DNA of 64,000 nucleotides from positions 1,021,159-1,085,158 of the forward strand of contig VUYV01000119.1 in NCBI GenBank assembly GCA_008711295.1, in the 5' to 3' direction. Position numbers and translations under genes: made by a program. The stretch is from Anarhynchus alexandrinus. Taxonomy: Eukaryota; Chordata; Aves; Charadriiformes; Charadriidae. The notes under the pieces are model-generated. The model was given only the letters and a program-made list of their open reading frames with translations. It was not told the origin of the DNA and made no database searches. Shown one piece after another: positions 38,864-52,000 of this stretch. Position 1 is the first letter of the stretch. Each line of letters opens with the position of its first letter.

Positions 38864-41800
38864 TACCAAAGCTGTCATACATGCACAGAGCAACAGTACT
38901 GTGAATGAGCAGTTAATCCCATGCAAGCAGGAACTAACCATTCTTCTGCACAAGTGCCGTCAATGCACATGCCCTGTAAGACCTGTAAGTCCAACACCTC
39001 CAAAACCAGTGTGGATATGCACTGAGTTTACCAAGTGGGAGGAACACCATGCAGCTCTCCTCCAACACTAAAAGAATTTAAACTAGCAACCAAATATTGT
39101 GAATGGGCATAATCAATAGTTGATTTGGAAAACAGCATTTTCTTTAGATAAATCCTTGTACTTCCCACGTTTGAGATTTACTACTTTTGTCTTGAATGGG
39201 TTGAGACTGTTCAGCAACTCATGAGACTGGACCATTCATTGTAGAGTTTTGATCCATGCAGTTAAACTTTTTATGTTCCTCATTGCTAAGGTGTAGATGA
39301 TGATGATATCATCAAAATATCTACCACATAAGAAAAAGACAGAAAAGATTAAAATAGTTTCAATGAATTTTTAACTGGAGAAACACAACATAATGTGGAG
39401 GAGAAAGAGTTTAAAGGAAGTTTTAAATTGCAAGTGCGCTATCTTTTCCATGTCTGTCTGCAAATTTTTCTGAGACCAGAACTGAACTTAGTCATCATTT
39501 TCTTTATGAACACTGCAGGAAAGTCAAATATTGCAGCACATAGGTTTGTGTCTAATATTGCAGTAAGGATTACTAAATTGTTCTGCACTGGCTGGTACGC
39601 AGATATTTGCTTAAGAGTGAAGCTATAGTAAAATCTAGGGTAGCATGTAAGATACCTTTTATTACCTCCTCATAAATGCCAGGCACATTGGAACAGCCAA
39701 ACCTCACCTCCAGTACTTTAATCCTACAAAGCTGGTTTCACAAATTCCTCATTAAAGGATGCACTGATGCAGTCCCGGTGCACGTTGTAATAAATATGCT
39801 GCCTTGTTTAATTCTGGTATCTTACAGGAAAAGCCAGATCATTGAATAATCAGATTTAGCTATCAGCACAGCAGGAGATCTATGTTTTAAACCAATTTAA
39901 GGACTGCAAATACCATATGCCAGCTGACAAAATCAAGCAACATAATTGACTCAAATGCTATCCTCTTCTGTTCGGCTGTTGTTTATTGCAGGACAATCTA
40001 CGAAGCTACCCTAACAAGAAGAGCCACAGTTCCTTTTGTCAGAGGCCACTCAGCTGACAGGCTCATTAAAATACTTTCATGAACAATCTGCACGAATAAG
40101 TGAAGCTTAGTATTTAACAATTAGAAAGTTCAAGCATGTTTGCAGAGAGATAAGTTTAGGGAGAGGAGGAATGAAAGGAAACTGTTTAATATACAATGAT
40201 TTCTAATTCTTTTTGCCAACAGAGACTGTGTGGGAGTTTTTCCATTGCGTGCTCACTCCATTCCCATTGCTAAAAATAGGGTCTCCAGTCTTCTGTTCAC
40301 TGCTTCCAGTCTCCTGCACCAGAGGCAGTTTACTGGGAAGGAAGAAAAGCAGAGACTGCTCCAAGGAGTGGTTAAAACCTGTGCTGTTATGGCTAGAGAA
40401 CAGCCTCCACCTGGCTTAAAGCTAGCTCAGGATGCATAGGGAACTGCAGTCACACTCCAGACTGCATTGCAGACGCGCCAGGAGCTTTCATTAGTACAAC
40501 CCCCTAGAAGCTTACAGAGAAATACTGGAGAGAACGCATGCACGGCTGTGACCCCCACCACTCCTGAGCTTTTCAGTCTGTGGATTTCGTACAGAAGGAT
40601 GCTTGAAATTGGGGATTTCAGTTTAAAAATCAGAAATCTGGAAGTTACTCAGCAAAGGTTTCCCTAAGCTCCTCTATCCCTCCTGACAAGCAATTACAGC
40701 CTCTCGATGCACAGCTCCTGTTTGAAACTGGCTGACACAAAAGAGATAAAGAGGAAACAGATTTGCCTTTTTTTTATTATTTTTTTTTTATTTAATATGG
40801 CCATCCAGCAGAGGTGAGCGCTATAGAGCAGTTCTCAATTTTTGCTCAGACTAGTATGCTTCCATGGTAATCTGGAAGTCCAATACTCTTTGCATTTCTA
40901 TAGGTACTTTAAGATTCTTTGGGCTGGATGGCACAGTGCAAGCACAAATCATTCACGTTTACAAGATAACAGAAAATTCACTCTTCTGCAAGGAGTCAGC
41001 CTGAAAGAGAGAGTTCAAAACAGGTAATTTAAGGAAGTCACCTTCCAAAAATATATGGCCCCTGCCCTTCAGCACACAGTGTAAGCGCTTCTTACAAATG
41101 TTATCCATTTCTATACACAAAATACAGATGAGGACTTCTATCCAGTTACAGTGGAGTTACAACAGCTGAAGAGAGATAAGAATAAGACCTTGCTCACCTA
41201 TGAGTTCATATACATCACTGTAATAATCTTTTTATCAGCACAGCATGTAACTAAATGAATTTCCTTACACCACAGAAATGAAATATTATTTATGGCATGA
41301 ATAGGAAGAACAAAAGCTGCCACACTAAATTCATCTTCTGCAAGTGGTGAACATTGTTTTTAATATGGCCATTGAGATAGCTTAACTGATATATACCATC
41401 AGCTATTATGGAAAACTATGACAAGCAATAAAGTACAAGTAATCTCACCTCCTTGACTATATTAAGGCAATAGTTCCTTAAGTATCTTCTGATACTAAAA
41501 CCACACAATGAGAACATGAACAACTGGATATTAAACCGCTCAAACGCGTTTTACTGTCTTGCAGTGAACTGACAGATGATCCATACTGCATCCTACACAA
41601 GTACAACCACATGAATTAAAAAAAAAAAAAAAAAACAAAAAACCAAAACCCAAACCCTGCCCCTCCTGGACTGCACCAAACTAAACACTGGCAATAACAA
41701 TTACGATTAGGATGACCACACAGCTTTGCTGGTTTTGTGTGCATTCATGACGTGCAGTAAATGAGATGAGAAACCTGTATGAGGAAAACAACATGCAACT

Positions 41801-42649
41801 GTGTAACCAAAAAGGCAGCCTGTGGTCATATGTGGAGGCTGAATACACTTACGGCCATGAGAAATAGCCTTTCTCAATTTTTAAGTACTAGATTTTGCAA
41901 TCTTAGTAAGGACCTTTTCAGAATAAGGACTTCCCCCCCACCTTTTTATTAATTCAGTTTTATGAAGATTACATGCAAAGGAAAAATAAAATCCATGATT
42001 ATATGCAAGATTTACTGTAGCTCACAGTCAACAGTAGCATAGGGAGTTCAGTAACGTGAACAAGAACTGCAGACACAGACTGCCACAGCCACGGGCCGTG
42101 TCATGGAAGTTTTTTAGATCTTTCTTCATTCTTGGTGCTCTTGCATTTGGCTTGTCTCCAACCAGTCAAACATCTTTTCTGAAGCCTGAAGCCCCATGCA
42201 GGGCACATTTCATTTCACTCCTTACTTGTTTTTTTTTCTGAGCCAGAACAGTGCTGCATATAACAACTCTGCTTATACAGCCAATGGCAATGTTTTCCAA
42301 CAAGATGTCGTTCCCAGTTAGTGTTCAGCTGGAATCAACTACAACCTAAAAATTCTTTTATTCAGACCTGCTTAGCTAGCAACTAATTCCCATGCAGTAT
42401 TTGATTATTATACCCAACTTCGCACTTCACTTTTACAGTGGTAAAAACCATAAACCCTTAATTTTAAGCCTGTTCTTTAACATAGCTTCCATCTCTGATA
42501 CAATTTGCAGGACAGATCTTAATTAAAAGTTCTTGTTGTTCACAGCATTAATATAAATTAGTCGCAGACTTAGGACAGGTTACTGCAAAATTGGGAATTT
42601 CTCTGCAGCTGAAAACAAGCAAGCATAATCATACACTGAACTTGGTTCT
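38864..42649. other. Non-coding stretch with simple A-run
   Basis: No gene recognised. It contains an A-run at 41618-41635 and T-rich simple sequence at about 40770-40791. A short RYFDD-like motif on the minus strand (39296-39330) is described as a finding. No interspersed repeat family was recognised with confidence. Confidence 0.45.
41618..41635. repeat. A-run, 18 bases, followed by CA-rich tail
   Basis: An 18-base A-run, then 'caaaaaaccaaaaccc'. It is not preceded by any recognisable retroelement. Confidence 0.9.
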
Positions 42650-43880
42650 AAGTCTACTTTGTACAAAGCCTCAACTAGATAGTAATTTTACACCCTGTTC
42701 ATAGGAGCAATAGGAAAGTGTTGAAAGCTTTCTGACAGTCAGGATATATCAAATCTACTTCTCCCATATCCAGCAGGCATGTTGCTCTGTCACAGAAGGA
42801 AGAGAAACTGATTCAAAATGACGTGTCTTTGATAAATCTATGTTGATTGTGGCTTACCACCTCACTGTCTTCCAAATGCTTATAAATTGTTTGTTTCAGT
42901 ATTTTTCCAGGAATTATCCTGCCTGGCCTGTAGTTCTGTTCTATGCTTGCACCCAATGTTCCCTCTAGAAACAGGCACTAAGTTGGTTCTTTTTCACTTT
43001 TCCAGAATTTCCGTTATCTTCTGTTCCTTCTCAAATAAGTTCCCTAATAGCATCAACCCATTTTGCTCATTAGCCTAAACTTTCTATCCACCATAAGAGT
43101 ATCTAGGAAAGGACCTCAAGCTTTAACCTCTGTATATGTATGCTAGGCTGTGTTCTGACATCTTAGCCCTTGTGCTTGTCTGCACCGTTAATCCTGATCA
43201 GTAAAGTAAAAATGGTGCTTGCAACCTCTTTAGCAACATCTGTTGGTAACTTTCTAGCCTTTCTGCCTATTGACAAATTCTTTCTTTACTGATTTCTCTT
43301 GCTACTAATATATTTACAGAATGTTTTCTTGCTGCAGCTTTGCCAGCTCTGCCTTGTTTTGTACTGAGTCCTTCTAATAATGTTTCCACACACGAGTACT
43401 ATTCTTTTGTAAGACATATTCAAAAGCTGACCTAGTACCCCCTTTTTGCATGGCTCCTTCAGTTTCAGACTAATGAATAACTTGTAATTAGGCAGCGGCA
43501 ATTACGGCTATCTATTCTTTCCAAAGAAACAGCTTGTACTTGTGCCCTTACGGCATGTCTTTAAGAAACCACTAGATCTTCTGTCCTCAGACTTCGACAA
43601 ATTCTTTGATTTTCTGAAGTATGCTTTCCCAGCCATTACTTAATAGCCACTTTCATCCAATTCACCACTGTCCTCCACCCATTCCTTCCTTTTAGTCAGA
43701 AGCAAATACAGAAGACATTCACCATGAGTTGCTTTCAGGACTGTTCATCAAAAGAAGTGCTGAAATTTTGCTAGACTGTGCATGTGACAATACCATTTTC
43801 TGGAAGTTGCCAGAGTAGTTGAAGTCTCCTGGAATACTGTGCCCTGTACTTGTGAGCACACATGGAAGAAAAATAGCCTA
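42650..43880 (-). mobile_element. Ancient CR1/L3-type LINE relic
   Basis: Read on the minus strand it follows the order of an L3/CR1-type LINE from the endonuclease-RT linker into the RT. Recognisable antisense tracts include 'ttgaagtctcctggaatact' near 43820 and 'tgttttcttgctgcagc' near 43320 in the linker. 'gcctggcctgtagttctg' near 42922 lies in the finger block that gives the R-P-V-S-L-T-type motif. 'gataaatctatgttgattgt' near 42831 corresponds to the QHGF block, and 'gctttctgacagtcaggata' near 42727 to the motif A neighbourhood. No frame survives. It is far older than the neighbouring CR1 at 44083 and points away from the relic at 44770. Subfamily unassigned. Confidence 0.6.
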
Positions 43881-44082
43881 CTTGAGGAATTTAAAGAGAA
43901 CTAGCATCACTTTTTTTTCTTCACTGTACCTTTAGAGGTTTTAAACACTGACTACTGGATTAAGTAAAGGCAACTTTACCACGCAAAGGAAGAATTTCTC
44001 CTTTTACCTGTCCTTCTTTTTCCTTAAGTAAACTACTTATTCAACAGTTCAGTCATAAAAATGACTCCACTTACTTGACTTG

Positions 44083-44637
44083 AGTGGCCAGCAGGTCAAG
44101 GGAGGTGATTCTGCCCCTCTTCTCTGCTCTTATGAGACCTCACCTGGAGTACTGCATCCAGCTCTGGGGTTCCCAGCACAAGAAAGACATGGACCTGTTA
44201 GAGTGGGTCCAGGGGGGTGGCCACAAAAATGGTCAGAGGGATGGAACACCTCTCCTAAGAAGAAAGGCTGAGAGGGTTGGGATTCTTCAGCCTGGAGAAG
44301 AGAAAGCTCTGGGGGAACCTTATTGTGGCTTTTCAATACTTAAAGGGGGCTAATAAGAAAGATGAAGAGAGACATTTTACCAAGACTGGTAGTGACAGGA
44401 CAAAGGGCAACAACTTTAAACTGAAAGACAGTAGGCTTAGACTGGACACAAGGAAGAAATTTTTTTACAGTGAGGGTGGTGAGAGACTGGCCCAGCAAAG
44501 TTGTGGAAGTTGTAGAAGTGTTCAAGGTCAGGGTGGACAGGGCTTTGAACAACCTGATCTAATGTCCCTGTCCATGGCAGCTGGGTTGGACTAGATGATG
44601 TTTAAATCTCCCTTCTGACCCAAACCATTCTATGATT
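44083..44637 (+). mobile_element. 5'-truncated CR1 LINE
   Basis: Begins in the [22 protein letters not shown] block of ORF2 and continues through KKDMDLLE, the LFSLEKRK block (frame-shifted against the first part) and the RTKGNNFKL block. The 3' end is 'cccaaaccattctatgatt' at about 44637. The frame breaks between about 44200 and 44280, so the protein is interrupted. It lies between two ancient LINE relics that point away from each other. Confidence 0.92.
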
Positions 44638-44769
44638 AGGCTAAATAAAGTACAACTTCAATGTATAAGTATGTTTGGTTCCCCTTATTTCAAATAGATA
44701 AACCTATAATTTCCACAATTAAAGCAGCAGCTTCATGGACTAGATTCCAGGCTGAAACAGGAAGGTATT

Positions 44770-47560
44770 TGGTCCTTACTACCACCTAATCAGAACAGCA
44801 ACACTTAATGGGATATGACGAAAGTGGAGTATCGTAATGGGAGACTTCAGCTCACTTTCTTTCATTGTAGATCACAAACATCCCATCATATCAGGATGTG
44901 ACTTTTTTTTTTTTTGCATTAAATCAGTGACTGTTTCACAGAGCAGCTGGGTAGGAAGCCCACAAAAGAAAATGCAACCCTTGATTTCATTCTAAATATA
45001 GAGTGGTTCTTCAGCTACAAGATTTTGAAAAATCCTGCATGCAATAGCTTCCCAGCAAGAGCAGTGGAGGCGAAAAATAAACCTAGTTGCACCCAGCTTC
45101 AGAGAGTGCAAGCATGAGAAGTAAGGAAGCTTGTTAAGAGAATCCAAGAGGGCCAGATAAAGAATTTAAATCTTTGCAGGCACTGTGGAGATTATTAACA
45201 GTGATAAGACCAAAAAGGCAAGGCAGGTACGTATTTCCTATTCAGTAAAACCTGAGAAAGGAAGAAAGGAAACCAGAAGAGTTAGAACAGCAGTGTAGGA
45301 GTAAGGTTACCCTCAAAAAAGCTGAAGTCAAGCCCAAACAAACAAACAAAAAAAGCTCAATATATCATAAACTCTGGCAAATTAAAAGTTAAAGCACAGC
45401 AAGGCAGACAAAACAAAAAATCTGATGAACAAGTGGCAGAGACTAGTGATAAATCTTTCTTCAAGCACATCAGGAACAGGAAGCCTGCCAGAAACTCTGG
45501 GAGGCAACTCATGATCAGAGTAGCAAAGGAGCACTCAGAAGATAAAGCCATTACAGAAAATACACCAGACAGATTCACTGCAGTGACGGTAACAGTACAA
45601 GACGCTGGGGAGCCTCTGTAAAGAGCTGTGATAGAAATATTAACATTGGTATAAATGGAGAATAAATGGTAACGTTTGAGCACAGAAATGCCAGAAAAAA
45701 CGTCAGAAGAGAGAATACAAGAATGGCATTTGTTGACAGCATCTAGATTAGCAAGCCAGCAAGACTGCAGCACATTTACATGTGTTTCAGCATACTCAAA
45801 TCAGGAAAAGAAGTTTAAAACAAGGGATTGCAACTAATTCGTAATGATGCAGAAAGGATGAGAAAGGATGGAGTAACTAACCACTAACGAGATGGAGACT
45901 AACCACATGCCTGCCAAACTAACAATCCAGAAGTTGCGATGAGAACTCAACAGCTGGAGTGCCTTGTCTTCCACAACAATGCAGGGAATTCCAGACCAAC
46001 AACTTGGATACACACATCTTGGTGCCTGAATGCTAAACTGCATGGACAGAAGTATCTTGGTGCTTTTAGTACACAGGTGTGAGTGTGGAATGAAACCAGT
46101 TTTGCATCAAAATGAAATCACTTTTCCCTCCTATAAAATCTCACTGAGTTTTGCCACATTATCGGTGCAATACTGCAACACTATTTCTCAGGATTCCCCT
46201 ACCATGACCCCTCTTTGCAGGGGACTCCAAGGATGTGTTTGCAATTGCAATGACTGTATGAGCAGAAGGAACCAACAAAACAAAGGCTAACAACTCACCA
46301 GGACCAGACGGCGCTCAACCCAGGAATTCTAAAGGAACTCAAGCATGAAATTGGTGAATTACTAACACAACGGTATGTCACCTCTCAATTAAAAGTACCA
46401 CAGTAGTAGAGGACTGTGTGGTGGCAAAGGTGACAGACTTTTAAGAGACTGCAAGCAAGACCTTAAGCCTGGTATCTGTGCTATATATACTAATAAAAAC
46501 TGCAATGAAGAGCAGAATTAGGAGATATCTGGATAAATACGATCCAGTTGGATCCAGTCAGAATGGCTTTTGTAATGGGACGTCCTGCCTCACAACGCTA
46601 CTGGAGTTCTATCCACAAGTCAGAGGAGAAGGCTAATCCAGTTCCTCTCCTTCAAATTTCAAAAGACTTTCAACAAAGACCTTCATGAAGTCTTTCAAGG
46701 ATGCTAAGTATGCAAAAGAGCAAAGGTCCTTCTTGCACAGGTGAATAATTGATTGAAAGACTGACCACTAACTCCTACTCATGTTTCCAATTCTTGCTGT
46801 CACCAGTGGAGTTCTGGAGATATCTATGCTGAAACATATAGGATATACAGCCTTCCTGCTCTGGATAAACGGGTGAGCAGTGCACTGACAACATCCACCA
46901 AAGATATTAAGTTACTCAAGGTAATAAATGAAAAGGCGAACTACAGAAAACAGACACTTTATGAAAAATGACTGAACAGACAATAAAATGGCAGGTAACA
47001 TTCAGTGTAGTTAAATCACAAATTATGCACACAGGAAAAATAACCCTAACTTCAGAAAGAAAATTGTGAGCTTGAGTAATCTATCACCTGTTAGCAGCGA
47101 GATCTTGGTAGCTATGACAGACAGCTGCATGAAAATATCAGCCCCCTGCTCAGCAAGCAATTCAAATAGGAAACAAAGTGTCAGGAATCATTAGGAAAGA
47201 AATTTCAATAAACACCTAACAGAGTTTCAGAAGAATAAAGAAGAGACAATTCTGTGGTCTGTGGACATCATTTCCTAATAAAGTCCAAGGCAAGAATTAT
47301 CAGTTCAACCACACTTTACTCTCTAGAATACCTGAGGCTTGACGGACACTGAGAACTGTTTGAAGGAAAACCTTCAGAAACTTTCTCCAGAAAGGCTGGG
47401 TTACCAGAGTACCTTCTCTGATACTTACCATGCCAAAACAGAGCATAATTTAGCTCTTAGCAGATTTCCCCTCCCTACCTTTGGCTCTTTCACTACAACC
47501 AGTGAAACTTCTGAAACGATCAGCAAGAAAGTTTCAGAAGAGCATTTGCATTAGCATCAT
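44770..47560 (+). mobile_element. Ancient L3/CR1-type LINE relic, endonuclease through RT
   Basis: The longest LINE remnant in the window. 'gtaatgggagacttcagc' at about 44835 encodes V-M-G-D-F-S, matching the M-G-D-F-N motif of the apurinic-type endonuclease. 'cttcaagcacatcaggaac' at about 45463 begins the linker, which continues with the KPARNSGR-like segment. 'ccaggaccagacggcgctca' at about 46300 gives P-G-P-D-G, ahead of the RT fingers. 'cagtcagaatggcttttgta' at about 46556 gives the Q-N-G-F block and 'cgtcctgcctcacaacgcta' the S-C-L-T block. Near 46800 a motif B vestige is visible, and around 47100-47200 the L-G-V to KANRMLGII-like region. Frames are broken throughout. It is clearly older than the avian CR1 copies; the family label is by motif order only. 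Confidence 0.7.
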
Positions 47561-48809
47561 TCCCCAAGTATTACAGAACAGAAACATTTAATAGGGATTG
47601 TTATATTGATCTGTCTGTGTGCATCTTCCTATCACAAGATAAACACTGAAAATAATTACATCAACACGTCCTGTGTTCTGACAATTGTTTTTTACTGCAG
47701 GTTAACAAATGTAATTAGATGTTCATAGGCCAGAAAAACTACCAGAAAATCTAATTCTTTTGTTGTCAATTACTCTTTTGAGACACATACAATCACAGTG
47801 AGTAAAAACTGAAACTCAAACAACCTAAACCTCCACCCTACTAGCTGTTATTTTTCCACTGAAAGCTAAAACTTTTTCAGCTTTATGGTACCAAAATATG
47901 CAAGCCAATGCAGATCCCCAATCTGCATTCTCTTCTGTTATACTCAGTTTTGAGTGGTCTGCTCAAAAGCACGTCAAAAAGGTACTCTGTACATGGCAAA
48001 GAAATTAAACTATTCAGACTACTTCTGCCCAAATAATTAAATCAAAAAATTCATACAACACTGTCAAATCAATGTGCCCAAAATCCACAAAGGTGGCCCC
48101 AAACTTCCTAAGGTAAAAGGCAAATGGAAGATCTTTATTGGTGAGAAAAAGCAGTATTGGATAAAATGTTGTGAACCACATTTCTAGAATTTCTTCCGAA
48201 GCATGATATCAGGCAGCTTAGAAGAAACAAAAAACAAAGCTGCAAGAGTTCTGAAGCCACATTTTCAAGATAGACAATGACTACCACAAAATTAAGGACA
48301 GAAAAATTAGAGCTGCCAACACTGCAATTAAACACCTCCGAACAGCCCATTTTGTTTAAAATTCCTGGACAAACAGCATCCTCGGTTTGCTCTTCTCACC
48401 CTGTAACTGTGTCACCACTCTGCTGCTGTGGGAGTGCTGACATGGCTGTTATACAACTCCCTCACTCCCAAGTGGGATTAAAAAAAAACAACAAAGAACA
48501 AAAAACACACACACACTAAAAAAACCCACCCGCAGAACTGGAAACCAACATTTTTTCAGATAGACTATGCTCCTCTAAGAGCTCTATTATGCCATTGTTT
48601 TGGGGGTGGATTCCCAGGTAGCACCCAGTCCCAGCCCCTGTCTCTTCCTTTTGTTTCTAGCAGTGTCCAGTGCCAGGCGTTTCCTCCGGCACCCTGCTGA
48701 TGTTCTGCCCAGCTGTGGCTTTCCATGATGCAGATGTCTACATATGCTCTAGTTACCTCAAGCTCCATTTTACAGAGAAACAATCCTCTCTTGCAGGTCG
48801 AGTTCATCT
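47561..48809. other. Non-coding with simple CA/A repeat
   Basis: No gene or interspersed repeat recognised. An A/CA-rich tract lies at about 48480-48525. A more GC-rich stretch at about 48600-48760 has no recognisable coding content. Confidence 0.45.
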
Positions 48810-49035
48810 CATCATAGAATCATAGAATTAGTGAGGTTGGAAGGGACCTTTAAGATCATCAAGTCCAACAGTCAACATACCCCGAAGAAAAAAAAAAAAA
48901 AAAAAAAACNCATAACTTGAACCCGTTTCCTCTTGTCCTATCACTTGTCACCAGGGAGAAGAGGTCAGCTCCCATCTCTCTAAAACCTCCTTTCAGGTAG
49001 TTGTAGAGGGTGATAAGGTCTCCCCTCAGCCTCTT
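48810..49035 (-). mobile_element. CR1 LINE 3' part with internal gap
   Basis: Antisense 3' end 'tcatcatagaatcatagaat', then 'ggttggaagggacctttaag' and 'atcatcaagtccaaca'. After a 21-base A-run and an N (48888-48910) the CR1 match resumes at 'aacccgtttcctcttgtcct' and continues through the ORF2 C-terminal end to about 49035. The roughly 200 bp expected between the two halves is missing and replaced by the A-run. The CR1 3'-end type differs from the 13978 group. Confidence 0.85.
48888..48910. repeat. A-run with ambiguous base, likely assembly weak spot
   Basis: Twenty-one A residues (48888-48908), then C and the window's only N (48910), inside a CR1 whose middle part is missing. This looks like a poorly resolved homopolymer or a closed gap. 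Confidence 0.9.
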
Positions 49036-52000
49036 CTCATCTTCTCATCTCATCTTATAAAAGATAAATGAGTCATGCCTTAGAAATGCTTATTTCTTTT
49101 CACTGGCTATTACAATAGTCTAGACAATTAGCTTAAACAGAGGAGGCTAAGTGGCAAACATCTGAAGTAAAGCAAATTAATCTTACCTGAGTCATGGCCG
49201 TGCATGACTCCTTCCCTTCATATTCACGGCTAGGCTGCCTCAGCTCCCGTTCTCCTTAGGCCACCAACACATGTCAGTCCTCAGCCTACAGATCCTGGGA
49301 GCTGAGTTTAAATTCTTAATAATCTCCTTGCTGAATAAATACATATATAGCTTCATAAAATTCCAGGTCATTAACCATTATAAAGAATCAAGCACAAAGA
49401 GTATGTATGAAAACATATGGAATTATCGATGGCAGAATTAAATAAACTTAGTTTCCTGTTTAGAAAGAGGAAATGAAATAAAAATTTAAGTGAATGGACT
49501 TGCTAACCCCCACTATAACCATTATACTCTTCCCCTGAAATCAGTAACCAGACATAGAATGTTGCTGATTGTATGCTGAACTTAGGTTATCTTTGCAATG
49601 GAAAAAGATAAGTCTAATCAGAAGAAGGGAAAATAAATAATAGAAATCAAAATAGAAATGCTCCTTTCCTGGGTGAAGGCAAGTGCTTCCAGCCAGATGG
49701 ATCCTTTCAAGCATCAGCAAGAAAGGAGCCCTATTCTAAAGAAGGGGGCAGAGGTGCATTGTCTTCTCCAGCACCCTTATAGACTCAGTCATCCAGACAT
49801 ATTGAGCTTGTTTCAGCCCTGAAGTCTTAAACAAAAGATCCAACACTAACCAGATCCTGCCTTTTGCTCCTCATGCTTGTTTCGCTTCTTTCTTGTCTCA
49901 GCCAAACATGACACACAGCTGTAATGTCTCAGCCCCCTCTCGTTCACTGGTATCAATCTTTGAGAAAGTTTCTCTCAACTCCTCTGGTGTTTCACTATTT
50001 CTGAACTTCACTGTTTTACCATTAACTGATCCTTTTCTCTCACCTGTTTGTCAAAACCTCAAACACTCTTCCACTGTAGCGCTTGCTTTGTAGATAAGCT
50101 TTTTCTGCCCTCTAGTTCAGAGGATCTTTTCTCTCCACTCCCCTTTCTCATTTAGAAAACTTCAATATCCAAAACAAGATTGTAAATTCTATTCCAAAAG
50201 TCAGAAAGATTAACAGCACCTGGATTAATTCCTGCTACAAACAGTCCATTGTCTCTTGCCCAGGACTGCAGGAGTTAGTTTCCTACAGCTAGATGTGAGG
50301 CTGTACCAAAACCACATCAATTAAATGCCAGAGTTAGATAGTACCCCATCCCCAATGCCTTTGCTTTTACAACTGTAAAAAGATCGCTTCCCTTCAACTT
50401 CAACAGAGATACATTTTCTACATTTTTGCAGACACTTTAGGTACTGCTAAGGTTTCAGAGTACAAATTGGTGATATTACAGCACAGCCACATTATGACAT
50501 CCTGAGCAATTTGCTAGGGGCTATGCCTCAGTACTACAGAAATCCAGTAAGTGGAAACAGAAAAATCACTCTGTGTTAGTAGGAATGGCATGCCTTATTT
50601 AAGAATTAGAAGAGCAGCATGGGATCTAGTTTCAACATCTTTTCCCACCCCCTTTATGTTTCAATACCACATATACAAACAGCCAGAAGCAGAAACCCCT
50701 ATGGTTTGCTAGCTCAGGTAACTCTCCACAAAGGCTGCAGTCACTGGAGCTCTGTATTAAAAAGCTCCTGACCCAGAAGGGCAGCTGCTAATGGGATGAG
50801 CAGATGCACCAGCCTTCTGCCAGCTGGTACAGGAGAGCAGATACTCTGAGAACTGCCACTCCTGTCTGAGCTGGCCTGTCACAGCTGTGCCACTGCCCTT
50901 TACCCTGGGAGTTTCTGCTCAAAAGAAAAGTGGTTTTCCACAACAGCAGATCAGCACAAAGCATTAACAAAGTAGCAGTTCACAAAAATTACCCGAAGAC
51001 TTACTCAACTCTGCTATACATCTAAGTAACTGATGATTCTCATTTGTTGCATTTCTCTACTCAAACAGTATTATGACCTGAAATCAAATAGGAATCATCT
51101 TTGTCTAGAAAACATCATAAGCTAGCAAACAACAACAAACACCATCATTGTGCTCTCTTGACTGTGCCCCATTTACATTACAGTTTTGGACAGAGTCACA
51201 GACTGTCCATATCCCAAATATGTAACTTCTTGGCTCAACATACACCAGAGGGAGATATAAATTTGTAAAAGGCAGAAAACACAACAGCTAAATAGGGCCC
51301 CACCATTTGCGTCCTAATACAATATTTTTTCTGAAGTCCTTAGAAAAATCGTGTTGAAAAATGAGCGTCCTGAAAAATGGTAGTTAGAGCTCCTATCTTG
51401 TAAGACCTTTTTATGACCATCATATATGGCACCTGCAGACATAAGCAGTCGTCTGTATTGTACCTTATCCTTGGCTGATGAGACTCCTAAAGGTGCTCCA
51501 GCCATTCCATTCTCCAGTTCTGCATTAATTGGTCCTGCTCACCCACGCAGGAAAACATGTTTACTTTTCTCGTTTGAATTTCTAAAACACCAAAATACCT
51601 GTTAAAGCAAGTCTGGGGCCACAAGCAGCATTAGAAACAGCAAAACCTTTTCAGAAGTAATAAATAATTTGAAGACAAAAAGGAAACATGGGGATTTCAT
51701 AATACCAAAACCACAGTGAAGTCGTGCTTCTCAGCAGCATGCAATTCTCTCTCTCCTTTTCAAGAGCAATGGCAGCATGTCCACGACTATTTCAGTTTTA
51801 GAAAGCAGTGCCAGAACACTAAACCATACATCCAGTCATAACATGTCAGTACAGCCAAAAAACAGATTCTAATACATCATTTGGACTATTCCAATACAAA
51901 GATATACCTAAGTAGAACCTTATACTAAAGGCTACAGGCACTTGAATCTGGAGGTTTTAAGTAATTGGATAAAAACAAGAAAGAAAAAAAAATATCAAAA

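Noticed and set aside
45357..45773. 138-codon minus-strand frame
   Set aside because: It is antisense to the ancient LINE relic at 44770-47560.
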